Of a stretch of DNA of 64,000 nucleotides, positions 1 through 8,706 are shown piece by piece. The notes beneath the pieces were generated by a model that ran no database searches, was not told the origin of the DNA, and worked only from the letters and a program-made list of their open reading frames with translations. The stretch comes from Fibrobacter succinogenes (GTDB taxonomy: Bacteria > Fibrobacterota > Fibrobacteria > Fibrobacterales > Fibrobacteraceae): NCBI GenBank assembly GCA_902800815.1, contig CADCGB010000004.1, positions 154,500 to 218,499 on the forward strand, in the 5' to 3' direction. Position 1 is the stretch's first letter, and every line of letters starts with the position of its first letter. The position numbers and the translations under genes are program-made.

Positions 1-1
1 C

Positions 2-1000
2 CGCGTGAACGGCTGGCGTGGCGAACTCCAGGAGATTGCCGACGCGATTGCGAAGGTCGACACGCTCTACAGTTTTGCGCGGGCGGCCCGCAAGTACAAC
101 TACGCCTGCCCCGAAGTTTTCGAGGGCTCGGGAATCGAGATCCGCGGCGGTTTCCATCCGGTGATTGTCGCCGTGAACCCGGATTTGGACTTTATCCCGA
201 ACGATGTTTCGCTTTCGCCCGATGGCACGCGCCTGATGCTCATCACGGGCCCGAACATGGCGGGTAAGTCGACTTACCTGCGCCAGACAGGACTCATCGT
301 ATTGATGGCGCAAATCGGCTGCTTCGTGCCGGCGGAATCTGCCCGCATTGGGGTAGTGGACCGCATATTCACCCGCGTGGGGGCGAGTGACCGCCTGAGT
401 CGCGGGCTCAGTACCTTCATGGTCGAAATGATAGAGACCGCAAATATATTGCGGAACGCGACTCCGCACAGCCTTGTGCTGCTCGATGAAATCGGGCGCG
501 GCACGAGCACCTTCGACGGGCTTTCCATCGCCTGGGCGATTGTGGAGACACTCCACGACGAGCCCGCACGGCAGGCCCTGACCCTCTTCGCGACGCACTA
601 CCACGAACTCACCGGGCTCGTGGAAAGCCTCGAGCATGCGGGCAACTTCCAGGTGGCCGTGCAGGAGAAGGGCGACAAGCTCGTGTTCCTCCACAAGATT
701 CTCGCGGGCGCCTGCGACTCGAGCTACGGTATCCATGTGGCCGAGATGGCGGGCCTCCCGAACAACGTTGTCCGCAGGGCAAGGAAGATTCTTCTCCGAC
801 TCGAGAAGGAGAAGATTGACCCGAGCGACGGCGCCGTGAAGAAGAAGCAGAAGGACCACCCGCAGATTGACATGTTTGCGCCTCCTGACGAAAACACGCA
901 GCTCCTTAGGGACGAAATCCGCAGGCTCAAGCCCGAGGAAATGACCCCGATGCAGGCACTCCAGCGCCTGATGGAGCTGAAGGAGAACTACGGGAAGTAA
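2..1000 (+). CDS. mutS: DNA mismatch repair protein MutS, C-terminal part (5' end outside window)
   Basis: MutS recognises mismatched bases and, through its ATPase domain, starts methyl-independent or methyl-directed repair. Only the last third is here: the frame is open from base 2 and runs to the TAA at 998-1000. It holds the Walker A motif GPNMAGKST, the signature GLSTFMVEMIETANIL, the Walker B segment VLLDEIGRGTSTFDG and the FATHYHEL switch, which together define the MutS ABC-type ATPase and dimerisation region. The tail (KKKQKDHPQIDMF) is a typical short linker before the C-terminal helix-turn-helix. An HD-domain gene begins 6 bases after the stop, so the two are probably cotranscribed. 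The identification is certain; the start lies outside the window. Confidence 0.98.
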   Translation, partial: RVNGWRGELQEIADAIAKVDTLYSFARAARKYNYACPEVFEGSGIEIRGGFHPVIVAVNPDLDFIPNDVSLSPDGTRLMLITGPNMAGKSTYLRQTGLIVLMAQIGCFVPAESARIGVVDRIFTRVGASDRLSRGLSTFMVEMIETANILRNATPHSLVLLDEIGRGTSTFDGLSIAWAIVETLHDEPARQALTLFATHYHELTGLVESLEHAGNFQVAVQEKGDKLVFLHKILAGACDSSYGIHVAEMAGLPNNVVRRARKILLRLEKEKIDPSDGAVKKKQKDHPQIDMFAPPDENTQLLRDEIRRLKPEEMTPMQALQRLMELKENYGK

Positions 1001-1006
1001 CGTGCG

Positions 1007-1513
1007 ATGATTGACTTTGCTGCCATAATGGAACATGCTTTCGCGAATCGTCCGTACGAGTCGGACATTCACGGCATAGAGCATTGGCACCAGGTGGAAT
1101 ACAACGGGATGATGCTTGCCCTGCGTACGGGCGCCGATATTGATATCGTCCGGCTTTTTGCCATATTCCACGACAGCAAGCGCTTTGATGACGGTCATGA
1201 CCCGGAACACGGGGAACGTGGAGCCGAGTTTGCGAAGGAATGCCGCGAGGCGAAACTGTTCGAAATCGATGACGCCCGTTTTGAAAAGCTTTACCATGCG
1301 TGCAAGTTCCATACGCATGAACGCAGCAACGACGATCCGACTATCAGTACCTGCTACGATGCCGACAGGCTCGACTTGGGTAGGGTAGGGTTCCCGCTCG
1401 ACCCCGAGAAGATGGCAACATCGTTGGGTAGCAGGATTGCCAAGCAGTCCCGGAAAGAACGCGTGTCGGTATTTGCCATGCGTGAATGGATTAAATCTTT
1501 AAAATTGCCCTGA
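1007..1513 (+). CDS. HD-superfamily hydrolase-like protein
   Basis: This 168-residue protein carries the metal-binding pattern of HD phosphohydrolases: HGIEHW near residue 23, FHDSKR near residue 54, a further HGERGAEF helix, FHTHERSND near residue 103 and DADRLDLGR near residue 120. The family hydrolyses phosphate esters of nucleotides or second messengers, but nothing here shows the substrate. It starts 6 bases after mutS and is followed 5 bases later by a thioredoxin-like gene, so it sits inside a short operon. There is no signal peptide, so it should be cytoplasmic. The fold assignment is good; the function is unknown. Confidence 0.8.
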   Translation: MIDFAAIMEHAFANRPYESDIHGIEHWHQVEYNGMMLALRTGADIDIVRLFAIFHDSKRFDDGHDPEHGERGAEFAKECREAKLFEIDDARFEKLYHACKFHTHERSNDDPTISTCYDADRLDLGRVGFPLDPEKMATSLGSRIAKQSRKERVSVFAMREWIKSLKLP

Positions 1514-1518
1514 GAGGT

Positions 1519-2100
1519 ATGAAAATGCGAATAAAAGTTATCACTTGCCTGCTGCTTGCCCTTTTTGCAAGTACGTTTGCCGCACCCGCCGCCAAGGCCT
1601 CTGCGGGCAAGGCTGCTCCGGCTCCCTCGGAAATCAAGCCGCTCCCTCCGGCGGTTGCTGATTCGCTCAACTGGTTTGCTGCCCGCGAGATGGGTGGTGC
1701 CAATATGCCGTTTACGCGAGCACACCTCGCGAAGGTTGCAGCCGGCGCTAACCGCGTGGCACTTGTGTACTTTGCCACATGGTGCGTGCCTTGCCGTGCC
1801 GGCATAAAGTCTCTTGTCAATTCCAGGCAGGAACTGGAGCAGAACGGGATAAAGATTATCCTCGTGAATGCGGGCGAGCGTGAAGAGTCCAAGATCAAGA
1901 AGATGGTTGAAGGTCTCGGGGCGAATGTGTTCCCGGTGGTGCTTGACCCCTACAAGCGCCTCTCGGAAGGTATAGGGCTTGTCAAGGAAGGCGAGAATAT
2001 CGCGCTCCCCATGACGCTCGTTGTGGACAATGCGGCAAAGCCTGTGTTCATGATTGGGCAGGAAGGCAGCGATTGGCCCTCGGTTCTATGGACAAAATAG
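1519..2100 (+). CDS. Exported thioredoxin-like protein
   Basis: A 193-residue protein with an N-terminal signal peptide (basic start, hydrophobic LLLALFASTFAAPAA) followed by a thioredoxin fold. The redox motif is ATWCVPC near residue 92, and the cis-proline loop is seen as ALPMTLVVD near residue 168. This is the TlpA/ResA style of periplasmic thiol-disulfide protein that reduces or shuffles disulfides in exported proteins. It follows the HD gene by 5 bases with GAGAGGT as ribosome-binding site. It is shorter than most TlpA proteins and lacks any membrane anchor beyond the signal peptide. The partner is unknown. Confidence 0.82.
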   Translation: MKMRIKVITCLLLALFASTFAAPAAKASAGKAAPAPSEIKPLPPAVADSLNWFAAREMGGANMPFTRAHLAKVAAGANRVALVYFATWCVPCRAGIKSLVNSRQELEQNGIKIILVNAGEREESKIKKMVEGLGANVFPVVLDPYKRLSEGIGLVKEGENIALPMTLVVDNAAKPVFMIGQEGSDWPSVLWTK

Positions 2101-2110
2101 GCTGAGGGGC

Positions 2111-2140
2111 TTGAAAATCCTCTTGTAAATTCTAAATTTA
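2111..2140 (+). promoter_or_regulatory. Candidate promoter of ppa (TTG-N19-TAAATTTA)
   Basis: TTG at 2111-2113 and TAAATTTA at 2133-2140 are separated by 19 bases, close to the Bacteroidota -33/-7 pattern. This leaves a leader of roughly 50 bases before the ppa start. Inferred from sequence only. Confidence 0.45.
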
Positions 2141-2196
2141 CCTCCACGTAAAAAAAATGAATGGAATGGGCTCAAGGTGGGCCCTCTGGAGCATAA

Positions 2197-2787
2197 ATGG
2201 CAATTAACTACCTGGATCTCCCTATCGGACGCAAGTACCCCTACGAAGTCGACTGCGTCGTGGAAATCGGCAAGGACACCAACCTCAAGTACGAATACGA
2301 TGAACGCCTGCACGTGTTCCGCCTGGACCGCTGCCTGCTCAGCTCGATGAGCTACCCCTGTACTTACGGATTTATCCCGAGCACCAAGGCCGATGACGGC
2401 GATGCGCTCGATATGCTTATCTACAGCCCTGCCTCGATGATGACGGGCACGGTCTGCACCTGCCGCGTGATTGGTGCGCTTGACATGACCGACGGTGGCA
2501 AGAAGGACTACAAGGTGCTTGGCGTGCCAGTGTTTAACCCCAGGCCCATTAAGGACATAGGTGACGTTGACCAGATGTTCTTGCGCATCACTAGGAACTT
2601 TTTCCAGAACTACAAGGAACTGGAAGGCAAGGATGTGCAGATTGGCGAATGGAAGGATGCCTCGTTTGCTCGCGAGCGCGTAATTGCGGCCCACAGGGCC
2701 TACTTCCAGATGCAGGTGCAGGTCCCGGAGACCTTCTACCAGGAACCGGAGAGCGCCGAACACCTCCCGCCCGAGGAACTGATTTAG
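2197..2787 (+). CDS. ppa: Inorganic pyrophosphatase, family I
   Basis: Soluble pyrophosphatase hydrolyses the pyrophosphate released by nucleotide and aminoacyl-tRNA synthesis. At 196 residues it has the usual length of the bacterial hexameric family I enzyme. YPYEVDCVVEIGKD, YDERLHVFRLDR and SYPCTYGFIP match the conserved substrate-binding strands, and DDGDALDML near residue 66 is the metal-binding signature. The signature normally reads D-x-D-P/E-hydrophobic-D; here the P/E position is alanine, while all three aspartates are kept. The gene is flanked by its own promoter-like sequence and appears monocistronic. Confidence 0.95.
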   Translation: MAINYLDLPIGRKYPYEVDCVVEIGKDTNLKYEYDERLHVFRLDRCLLSSMSYPCTYGFIPSTKADDGDALDMLIYSPASMMTGTVCTCRVIGALDMTDGGKKDYKVLGVPVFNPRPIKDIGDVDQMFLRITRNFFQNYKELEGKDVQIGEWKDASFARERVIAAHRAYFQMQVQVPETFYQEPESAEHLPPEELI

Positions 2788-2915
2788 CCTTTTGGCTGTT
2801 TGTCGGCGCAAGATGGAGTTTTATCCTTTTTTTGCATGGAACGTATTTATCCCGGTAAAAAAAAGAGTATATTTAAGTTAAACAATAAATCCGAATCTTT
2901 TAGAAAGGAGAACAA

Positions 2916-3332
2916 ATGAAGAAGATCGTTTTGGCCGCCCTCGCTGCGACTCTCATGCTTTCTTCTGGTGCATGGGCTGGTTTTTCCATCCATGTAGATA
3001 ACAACAAGAAGAGCGAACGTCGTAATGATCCGCCTCCTCCGCCTCCTCCTCCGCGTGAGCGCCTGGAATGCCGCTTCGAGAAGCCCGACTGCCGCCCGCG
3101 TGACCGTCACTACCGTGTCGATTACCGCAACCGTCGCCCGATGATTGAGGGCGAATGCTACCGTGGCGATGCTGAAGGCCGTTTCGACTATTTCTGCAAC
3201 GACGGTACCCGTTGGATGACCATTGACTTCCGCCGCAACCGTCCGGATCGTGTTGACTGCCTTGACCCGCGTCGTGGCCGTATGTTCGCTGCCCGCAACG
3301 TGCGTGAATGCGTCGATATCCACGACCGCTAG
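2916..3332 (+). CDS. Small secreted cysteine- and arginine-rich protein
   Basis: A 138-residue protein that begins with a clear signal peptide (KKIVLAALAATLMLSSGAWA, cleavage near residue 21). A run of six prolines follows near residue 43, and then an Arg/Asp-rich domain with six spaced cysteines that could form disulfides. The start is fixed by a strong AAAGGAG ribosome-binding site 5 bases upstream. A terminator lies 27 bases after the stop, so the gene is monocistronic. No known family was recognised. The positively charged mature part suggests binding to the cell surface or polymers, but this is only a guess. Confidence 0.75.
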   Translation: MKKIVLAALAATLMLSSGAWAGFSIHVDNNKKSERRNDPPPPPPPPRERLECRFEKPDCRPRDRHYRVDYRNRRPMIEGECYRGDAEGRFDYFCNDGTRWMTIDFRRNRPDRVDCLDPRRGRMFAARNVRECVDIHDR

Positions 3333-3358
3333 TCTAGTCTAAAATTTTTGGACAAATT

Positions 3359-3390
3359 AAAAGCCTTCCCGTTAGGGAAGGGCTTTTATT
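3359..3390 (+). terminator. Rho-independent terminator after the small secreted protein
   Basis: AAGCCTTCCC, a GTTA loop and GGGAAGGGCTT form a 10-bp stem with one bulged G, followed by TTTATTT. It ends the transcript of the gene at 2916-3332. Confidence 0.8.
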
Positions 3391-3457
3391 TATGCGCATG
3401 CACTTATTTGCCGATACCTTAAGTAAGTATTTGAAATTAGGCAAATATGTGCGTGTC

Positions 3458-3487
3458 GGGAGGGTCTTAGGGAGGGGCCGCCGTGCG
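3458..3487 (+). repeat. G-rich intergenic element (four G-tracts), copy 1
   Basis: GGGAGGGTCTTAGGGAGGGG followed by CCGCCGTGCG. The four tracts of three or more G separated by 1-5 bases fit a G-quadruplex pattern. A closely related copy is at 15966-15993, where the same two blocks and the CGTGCG tail recur. It lies between convergent genes (the 2916 gene and metF). Confidence 0.6.
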
Positions 3488-3516
3488 CGCCCCGCCCTTG
3501 TCTCATATTTCGGGTC

Positions 3517-4401
3517 TTAAAAGTTTTTCCCGAGTATCGCAGAAACGTTCCTCAGGATGCCTTCGGCCACATCGGGCTTGTTCATCGAGTAGACGTGCAC
3601 GTTGGTAATGCCGTTTGCGTACAGGTCGATGATCTGGTCGCTTGCGTAGATAATGCCTGCCTGCTTCATGGCCTCGGGGTCGCTCCCGAACTTGTCCACG
3701 AGAGACTTGAAGCGCTGCGGCATGAAGGAGCCCGAAAGCTTGATGGCGCGTTCCACCTGGTTCGCGTTCGTGATGGGCATGATGCCGGGGAGTACCGGGC
3801 AGGTGACGCCCGCCTCGCGCAGTTTGTACATGAAGTTGAAGAAGAGGTTGTTGTCGAACACCATCTGCGTGGTAAGGAAATCCGCGCCCGCGTCGACCTT
3901 TTCCTTGAGGTGCTTGATGTCTTCGGCCTGGTTCGCGCTTTCGGGGTGCTTTTCGGGGTAGCAGGCCGCGCCGATGCAGAAGTCGGAGTCAGATGCCTTG
4001 AGTTCACGGATGAGTTCCACGGCGTAGTGGTAGTCGCAGTTGTCGCGGCCATTCGCGATGAGTTCCGGGGTCAGGTCGCCACGGAGTGCCATCACGTTCT
4101 TGATGCCCGCGGCCTTCATGTCGGCGATGCGCTGGTGAATCGTTTCCTTGCTGCTCGAGACGCAGGTGAGGTGGGCGAGCATCGGAATGTTGAACTTTTC
4201 CTTGAGGTTCTTCGCGATATCGAGGGTGTAGTGGCTTACGCCGCCGCCTGCGCCATAGGTGACACTCATGAAAGCAGGGCCAAGTGCTGCAATCGATTCT
4301 GTTGCGGCCTTCACGCTATCGAAGCTGGTTTCCTTCTTGGGCGGAAAAACTTCGAAAGACAGGCTCATCTTGTCTTGCTTCAGGATGTCTATAATCTTCA
4401 T
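3517..4401 (-). CDS. metF: 5,10-methylenetetrahydrofolate reductase
   Basis: MetF reduces 5,10-methylene-THF to 5-methyl-THF with FAD and NADH, supplying the methyl group for methionine synthesis. The 294-residue length is standard. LSFEVFPPK at residue 13, MSVTYGAGGG near 60, LAHLTCVSSS near 96 and MALRGDL near 124 are the family's active-site and FAD-binding segments, and FLTTQMVFD near 177 follows in order. A GAGGC ribosome-binding site precedes the ATG. The gene is transcribed alone, divergently from the FecR-domain lipoprotein operon. No SAM or cobalamin riboswitch could be recognised in the leader. Confidence 0.97.
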   Translation of the reverse strand: MKIIDILKQDKMSLSFEVFPPKKETSFDSVKAATESIAALGPAFMSVTYGAGGGVSHYTLDIAKNLKEKFNIPMLAHLTCVSSSKETIHQRIADMKAAGIKNVMALRGDLTPELIANGRDNCDYHYAVELIRELKASDSDFCIGAACYPEKHPESANQAEDIKHLKEKVDAGADFLTTQMVFDNNLFFNFMYKLREAGVTCPVLPGIMPITNANQVERAIKLSGSFMPQRFKSLVDKFGSDPEAMKQAGIIYASDQIIDLYANGITNVHVYSMNKPDVAEGILRNVSAILGKNF

Positions 4402-4474
4402 GTTTGCCTCGTGAATCTATACATCTTTTTGCCCGGACCACCATACGTAGTCTATGCGGATATTTGAATATATG

Positions 4475-4506
4475 CAAATATAGATAAAGTGGCTGTATTT
4501 GTGCAA
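4475..4506 (-). promoter_or_regulatory. Candidate metF promoter (TTG-N21-TATATTTG)
   Basis: On the minus strand TTG (4504-4506) is followed after 21 bases by TATATTTG (4475-4482). This matches the FCB-type promoter pattern seen elsewhere in the window and gives a leader of about 65-70 bases for metF. Confidence 0.5.
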
Positions 4507-4557
4507 CTTTTTTCCCGAAAATGTACGGAAAGTTTCTTACAAACTTATATTTAACAT

Positions 4558-6231
4558 ATGTTCAAATCACAAAAAATCTCTCTCTGTTTCATGGCAGCCC
4601 TGTCTGCCATGGTTTTCTGGGCTTGCAAGGAAGAAGAACCGAATCCGCGGACGGTTGCTCAAGAACAGCCGGCCGAGGCTCCCGAGGCAAGTGACGCTCA
4701 TAGCAGGATCAAGGCTAAGGTTCGCAAGGTCCTTGGTGAAACCGACCTGCAGCGTAAGGGCTCCGACAAGTGGAGCAAACTGCGCTATGGGCAGAATGTC
4801 GTGGAGCGTGACCGTATCCGTACGGGTGCGGAATCAGAAGCGGTGATGACTGTCAGTGACGGTTCTTCGCTCTGGATTTCGGAGCTTTCCGATGTGACTC
4901 TCGATGTAGAAATATTTGATTCGCTGAGCCGCCAGGTGTCTGTCCATATCGAAAACGGAAGCGTGATGTTCGATGTGCAGAAACAGCCGCAGGGACAGAC
5001 GTTCAAGTTCAACACCAAGACGGCGACGGCTGCCATTCGCGGTACGGCGGGCTTTGTGGGGGACTACAACGGCCAGATGGTCGCCTCTCTTAAGGAAGGC
5101 CGCGTTAGCGTGAGCGATGCCTCGGGTACGACAGAGGATATCGTCGAGAACCAGACGCTCATTGTGAACAAGAACGGCAACATCAAGAAACTCAAGTTGA
5201 AGAGCTCCGGTACGCGAGCCCTTGTGAAGACCATTGCGGAATTGAACGCGAAGGATAAGGAGGCTGCTCCCGAAACCATCGAGAAGACGCTTGTTGACTT
5301 TGATAATGATTACTCTGCCCGCAAGGACGCCTTCGAAAAGAAGTTGAGCTTTAGGGCGAATGCGCTGCCCGATACGGTGCTGCTCCCGAGCGTTACCCTG
5401 CAGGCACGCGTGAATCCGGGTGTCGTGGTGACCGTGCTTGGCGAATCCGACACGGTGGGTGAAAACGGCATTTACCAGCGTACCGTGGATTGGGCGGATG
5501 ATGCCTATGGTCCCAAGCGCTTCCTCGTTTCTTGCAGCGAGGGTGATGTCGAAATACCCTGCTTCATGTGGACTACCGTGTATGCCGCTCCGAGCGCACC
5601 TGCGAAGGAGGAACCGGTTGCGGATACCGCTGCTGTCGAAGAGCCCGCTACGGATAAGGAACAGCAGGAAAAAGCGAAGATTAAGGAAACTGCAGATAAG
5701 GCAAGGGCCACAGTGAAGGAAGACACTAAGGCCAAGGAACAGGCCAAGGCTGCGGATAAGCCGAAGACCGAGGAAAAGACTGTAACAAAGAACCTGAACG
5801 TGTCGCTGAAGATTTCGGGCGGTAAGTCGGAAAGGAAGCACCTTGACCTGCCTGCAAACGAGTACAACACGAAGCTCAAGTTCTCTCTGGGTGGCATGAC
5901 TGACGCTGACCTTGGTGAAATTGCCGGCATTACCGTGAAGCACAAGGGCGAGGTGGTGCAGTCGTTTAGCACGGCTAGCGGACTTACCTACGAGGTGCCG
6001 GTTTCTATCGACCTGAACACGATTGCGAAGTACGATATTGAAGTTTCCTTGAAGAACGGCAAGAAGGTGCGTGCCACGAAGACCTACGAGGTGTTCTGCC
6101 ACCGTAGGAACCATATGGGCAAGGCCCGTAACTGCGTGCAGCTGGATAAGGTTGATGGCGGTGGTTGTGATGACAGCCATGAGGAAGAATACCAGTATGT
6201 CAAGGATAATGGCATCTTGAAGGAAGATTAG
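4558..6231 (+). CDS. FecR-domain lipoprotein with Lys/Glu-rich linker
   Basis: A 557-residue exported protein. The hydrophobic start ends in VFWAC followed by KEEE, an imperfect but plausible lipobox with Cys23. Residues about 55-180 form a FecR-type domain (VVERDRIRTGAESEAVM, DGSSLWISELSDVTL, TATAAIRGTAGFV), as found in periplasmic sensors and polysaccharide-binding proteins. A middle part resembles a beta-sandwich, then about 80 residues rich in Lys, Glu and Ala, then a C-terminal beta-rich domain with two cysteines. It heads a three-gene operon with two further envelope proteins, spaced 29 and 18 bases. TATATT lies 6 bases before the ATG and there is no Shine-Dalgarno sequence. The precise role is unknown. 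Confidence 0.78.
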   Translation: MFKSQKISLCFMAALSAMVFWACKEEEPNPRTVAQEQPAEAPEASDAHSRIKAKVRKVLGETDLQRKGSDKWSKLRYGQNVVERDRIRTGAESEAVMTVSDGSSLWISELSDVTLDVEIFDSLSRQVSVHIENGSVMFDVQKQPQGQTFKFNTKTATAAIRGTAGFVGDYNGQMVASLKEGRVSVSDASGTTEDIVENQTLIVNKNGNIKKLKLKSSGTRALVKTIAELNAKDKEAAPETIEKTLVDFDNDYSARKDAFEKKLSFRANALPDTVLLPSVTLQARVNPGVVVTVLGESDTVGENGIYQRTVDWADDAYGPKRFLVSCSEGDVEIPCFMWTTVYAAPSAPAKEEPVADTAAVEEPATDKEQQEKAKIKETADKARATVKEDTKAKEQAKAADKPKTEEKTVTKNLNVSLKISGGKSERKHLDLPANEYNTKLKFSLGGMTDADLGEIAGITVKHKGEVVQSFSTASGLTYEVPVSIDLNTIAKYDIEVSLKNGKKVRATKTYEVFCHRRNHMGKARNCVQLDKVDGGGCDDSHEEEYQYVKDNGILKED

Positions 6232-6260
6232 CCAAGAAGAATTTATACAAAGGGATAACC

Positions 6261-7262
6261 ATGAAAAAGAACATGATTCAACTGAAAGGATTGATGGGCG
6301 TGCTTGCGGGAGCTTGCTTGCTTGCTGCCTGCGCTTCGAACCCGCCTGCTAAGGAAGATAATTCGGACGAGATTCGTGCCCGTGCCGATGCCGCCCAGCG
6401 TGAGATTTCTCGCGAGACGGGTGAGGTCGTTGCTGACGACGCTCCTGCTGCAACGGCATCTGCGGGTGCTGCTGCAGAAGACGATGGAATTATCGTCTCG
6501 ACCGTGAACTTCAAGACTCGCCCGACAGTGCTTGTCGCTCCGGCGATGGGTGCGAAGATGGCGGGTAGCATCGATGTGATTCGCAAGAACCCGCTGGCAA
6601 AGACGGCGATGGAAGTCATCAATGCCTACCTCACCAGTCGTGACTACACGGTTATCGGCCTTGAAAGCCAGGCTCAGCTTGATGAAGTCGTGCAGCTCCA
6701 GTCCGATATCGCGGGCAACAACGAAGATCTTGCCTACGTGGCAGGCCTCTCGGTGGGTGCAGACATCAACATTACCTATGCCGGCAGTATCCAGGAAGAC
6801 TATATCGTGATTGACCTGAATGCAAGCGAGGCTTCTACCGCAAACCTCCTGGCGAGCGAATCGATCCGCCTCAAGGATAACGGCGAAAGCCAGCGCGTGT
6901 TGGTGCAGAAGGCTATCCAGCTTGCCATCAAGAAACTCGAGAACAAGGTGCGTGGTCGCCTTGCCGAAGAACAGGAGAAGGGCGCCCTCTACAAGGTCGT
7001 GGCTCACCTGACGGGCGATTTTACCGATGACCAGGCCGAAGAAATTTCGAACATGGTCTCCATCAAGATGCGCAAGAAATTCAACAAGATGCAGGTCATC
7101 TCGATGAGCCGCAATACCTACGACTTGCTCATCTATGTGGACCCGAACAAGTTCGAAGATGCACAGATGGTCTATGCGGAATTTGTCGAGAGCCTCGAAG
7201 GTCTCGCCAAGGTGCGTAAGCAGAACATCACCAAGAAACTCATCATTCTCGAAATCCAGTAA
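6261..7262 (+). CDS. DUF6175-like outer-envelope lipoprotein
   Basis: A 333-residue lipoprotein with lipobox LLAAC (Cys24) and an Ala/Glu-rich spacer of about 55 residues. The folded part begins at RPTVLVAPAMG near residue 86. The pattern of a short beta strand, a helix with INAYLTSRDYTVIGLES, then VGADINITYAG and a long VLVQKAIQLAIKKLEN helix resembles DUF6175 and more distantly the CsgG/LpoB fold of outer-membrane assembly proteins. The C-terminal half looks like a second alpha-beta domain. It sits between the FecR lipoprotein and the LPP20-like gene, suggesting an envelope complex. The family name is a recognition by eye and should be treated as moderate. Confidence 0.65.
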   Translation: MKKNMIQLKGLMGVLAGACLLAACASNPPAKEDNSDEIRARADAAQREISRETGEVVADDAPAATASAGAAAEDDGIIVSTVNFKTRPTVLVAPAMGAKMAGSIDVIRKNPLAKTAMEVINAYLTSRDYTVIGLESQAQLDEVVQLQSDIAGNNEDLAYVAGLSVGADINITYAGSIQEDYIVIDLNASEASTANLLASESIRLKDNGESQRVLVQKAIQLAIKKLENKVRGRLAEEQEKGALYKVVAHLTGDFTDDQAEEISNMVSIKMRKKFNKMQVISMSRNTYDLLIYVDPNKFEDAQMVYAEFVESLEGLAKVRKQNITKKLIILEIQ

Positions 7263-7280
7263 TCACGCGGGAGCGGAATC

Positions 7281-8462
7281 ATGAATAAACTATTTACCGC
7301 ATCGCTGCTGTCGCTTGCTGTATTTGCCTCTTATGCAAATGCCGAGATCCTGACCTACACGGCATCTTCCAAGAAGTCGCAGAAGGAAGCGGACCAGCTT
7401 GCACTGGAAGGCCTTGCCAAGCAGTTGCGCACCAAGGTTTCGAGCGAGTTTGAAACCCGCACGAAAGAAGACGAAAGTGGCAAGGTGATCTCATCGGCGA
7501 AGAGCGTCAAGAACACTTCAACCAACATGGTGCTCAAGGGCGCGAAGGTGACTCCGGGTGCCAAGTCGGGTGGCAAGTTCCAGTCGACTGCCACTATCGA
7601 TACCGACCAGATGGCATCGAAGATCCTGGTAGACCTGGAATCGATCCGCAAGGATATGAAGGCTAAGGATTCTATTGTCCGCCTCGACATGATGGATGGC
7701 GACTACCGCAAGATGGGCGTCGACATGCTTGCCCTCGAAAAGCTGGCTGATACCTATAATCAGAACCTCGAAGACCTGAGCTGCGTGCAGAAAATTCCAG
7801 CAAACCTCAGGCTTGAAAGTACGATTGGCGAACTGACGGAATACCTCGTGTCGGGTATGGCTTCCATCAAGATGGAAACGGACCTTACGAGCGAGGCCCT
7901 GATTGTGACGGTGACGGACTTCAACGGGCCGGTGGTCGGGTTCCCGCTTGCCCTGACGCAGGATAGCAAGGACATTGCCCACGAGAAGACGAACGAGGAA
8001 GGCGAGGCCGTGTTCTCGCTCGCCCAGGTGAAGAAACTCCACCCGAGCGGCGACGTGACGGTGCATGCCGACCTTTCGTTTAGGTACGTACGCAAGTCTG
8101 CCGTGATTTCCAAGTCGGTACACTACACCTCCGATGTAGCGGCATGTGCCTACACGCTGGAATGTGAAGGCCCGACGGAGGCGTGCGGTGCACTGCGCGG
8201 TCACCTTATCGCAGCGGGTATCTCGATTTCGGACAAGGCGAACCTCACCAAGATGAAGGCTACGATTACCTCTGCCGACAAGATGAACTCCAGCAAGACC
8301 CTCTGCACGTCGCGCATTACGCTTGCAATCGAGGCGGGTAAGCAGTCCATCTCCGAGCAGGCTCAGGGCGTTGGCCGTGATGAGGGCATCGCCCAGGCGA
8401 CAGCCGTGAAGAAGGTGAATGCGACCCGCTTGCACGATACCTTCAAGAAGGCCTGCCAGTAA
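7281..8462 (+). CDS. Exported protein with LPP20/FlgT-N-like domain
   Basis: A 393-residue periplasmic or surface protein with signal peptide (LFTASLLSLAVFASYANA, cleavage near residue 22). Residues about 25-130 show the LPP20/FlgT-N pattern: a strand, then a helix of the form KKSQKEADQLALEGLAKQL, then a long strand pair ending in the TDQMASKI helix. Residues about 205-275 look like an Ig-like or carboxypeptidase-regulatory fold. The C-terminal part repeats the strand-helix pattern and ends in a VKKVNATRLHDTF helix. It is the last gene of the operon, before a strong terminator. A separate LPP20 lipoprotein is encoded just downstream on the other strand. Confidence 0.65.
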   Translation: MNKLFTASLLSLAVFASYANAEILTYTASSKKSQKEADQLALEGLAKQLRTKVSSEFETRTKEDESGKVISSAKSVKNTSTNMVLKGAKVTPGAKSGGKFQSTATIDTDQMASKILVDLESIRKDMKAKDSIVRLDMMDGDYRKMGVDMLALEKLADTYNQNLEDLSCVQKIPANLRLESTIGELTEYLVSGMASIKMETDLTSEALIVTVTDFNGPVVGFPLALTQDSKDIAHEKTNEEGEAVFSLAQVKKLHPSGDVTVHADLSFRYVRKSAVISKSVHYTSDVAACAYTLECEGPTEACGALRGHLIAAGISISDKANLTKMKATITSADKMNSSKTLCTSRITLAIEAGKQSISEQAQGVGRDEGIAQATAVKKVNATRLHDTFKKACQ

Positions 8463-8544
8463 TACCTGAGGTCATTCTCGACCGAGCGAAGCGCGGGAGG
8501 GAATCCATACAGTTCGTGCCTGCGCTTGCTGTAGAGTTATAAAA

Positions 8545-8578
8545 GAGAAGGTTCGGTAATACCGGGCCTTTTCTTTTT
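8545..8578 (+). terminator. Rho-independent terminator of the FecR/DUF6175/LPP20 operon
   Basis: GAGAAGGTTCGGT pairs with ACCGGGCCTTTTC over 13 bp (three G-U pairs) around an AAT loop, followed by TTTTT. Confidence 0.85.
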
Positions 8579-8648
8579 GCTATGGGCTTTCTTTTATGTC
8601 GTGAAGCAGATTGTGTCGATAGACAAGGTTGGGTGGGTGCCTCTAGAT

Positions 8649-8686
8649 AAAAAAAAGAAGACCCGGCTTTTTAGCCGGGCCTCTTT
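8649..8686 (-). terminator. Rho-independent terminator of the LPP20 lipoprotein gene
   Basis: On the minus strand GAGGCCCGGCT and AGCCGGGTCTTC form a long stem around an AAAA loop, followed by a run of T. It sits 20 bases after the stop of the 8707-9249 gene. Confidence 0.85.
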
Positions 8687-8706
8687 GCGTTAAGATCGCT
8701 TAAGGA

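Noticed and set aside
4402..4475. A SAM riboswitch in the metF leader
   Set aside because: No conserved SAM-riboswitch core or terminator hairpin could be found, and the leader is only about 70 bases.
8465..8505. A REP-like element after the FecR operon (GTCATTCTCGACCGAGCGAAGCG)
   Set aside because: It resembles dispersed short repeats of other genomes, but there is only one copy in the window, so no repeat family can be claimed.
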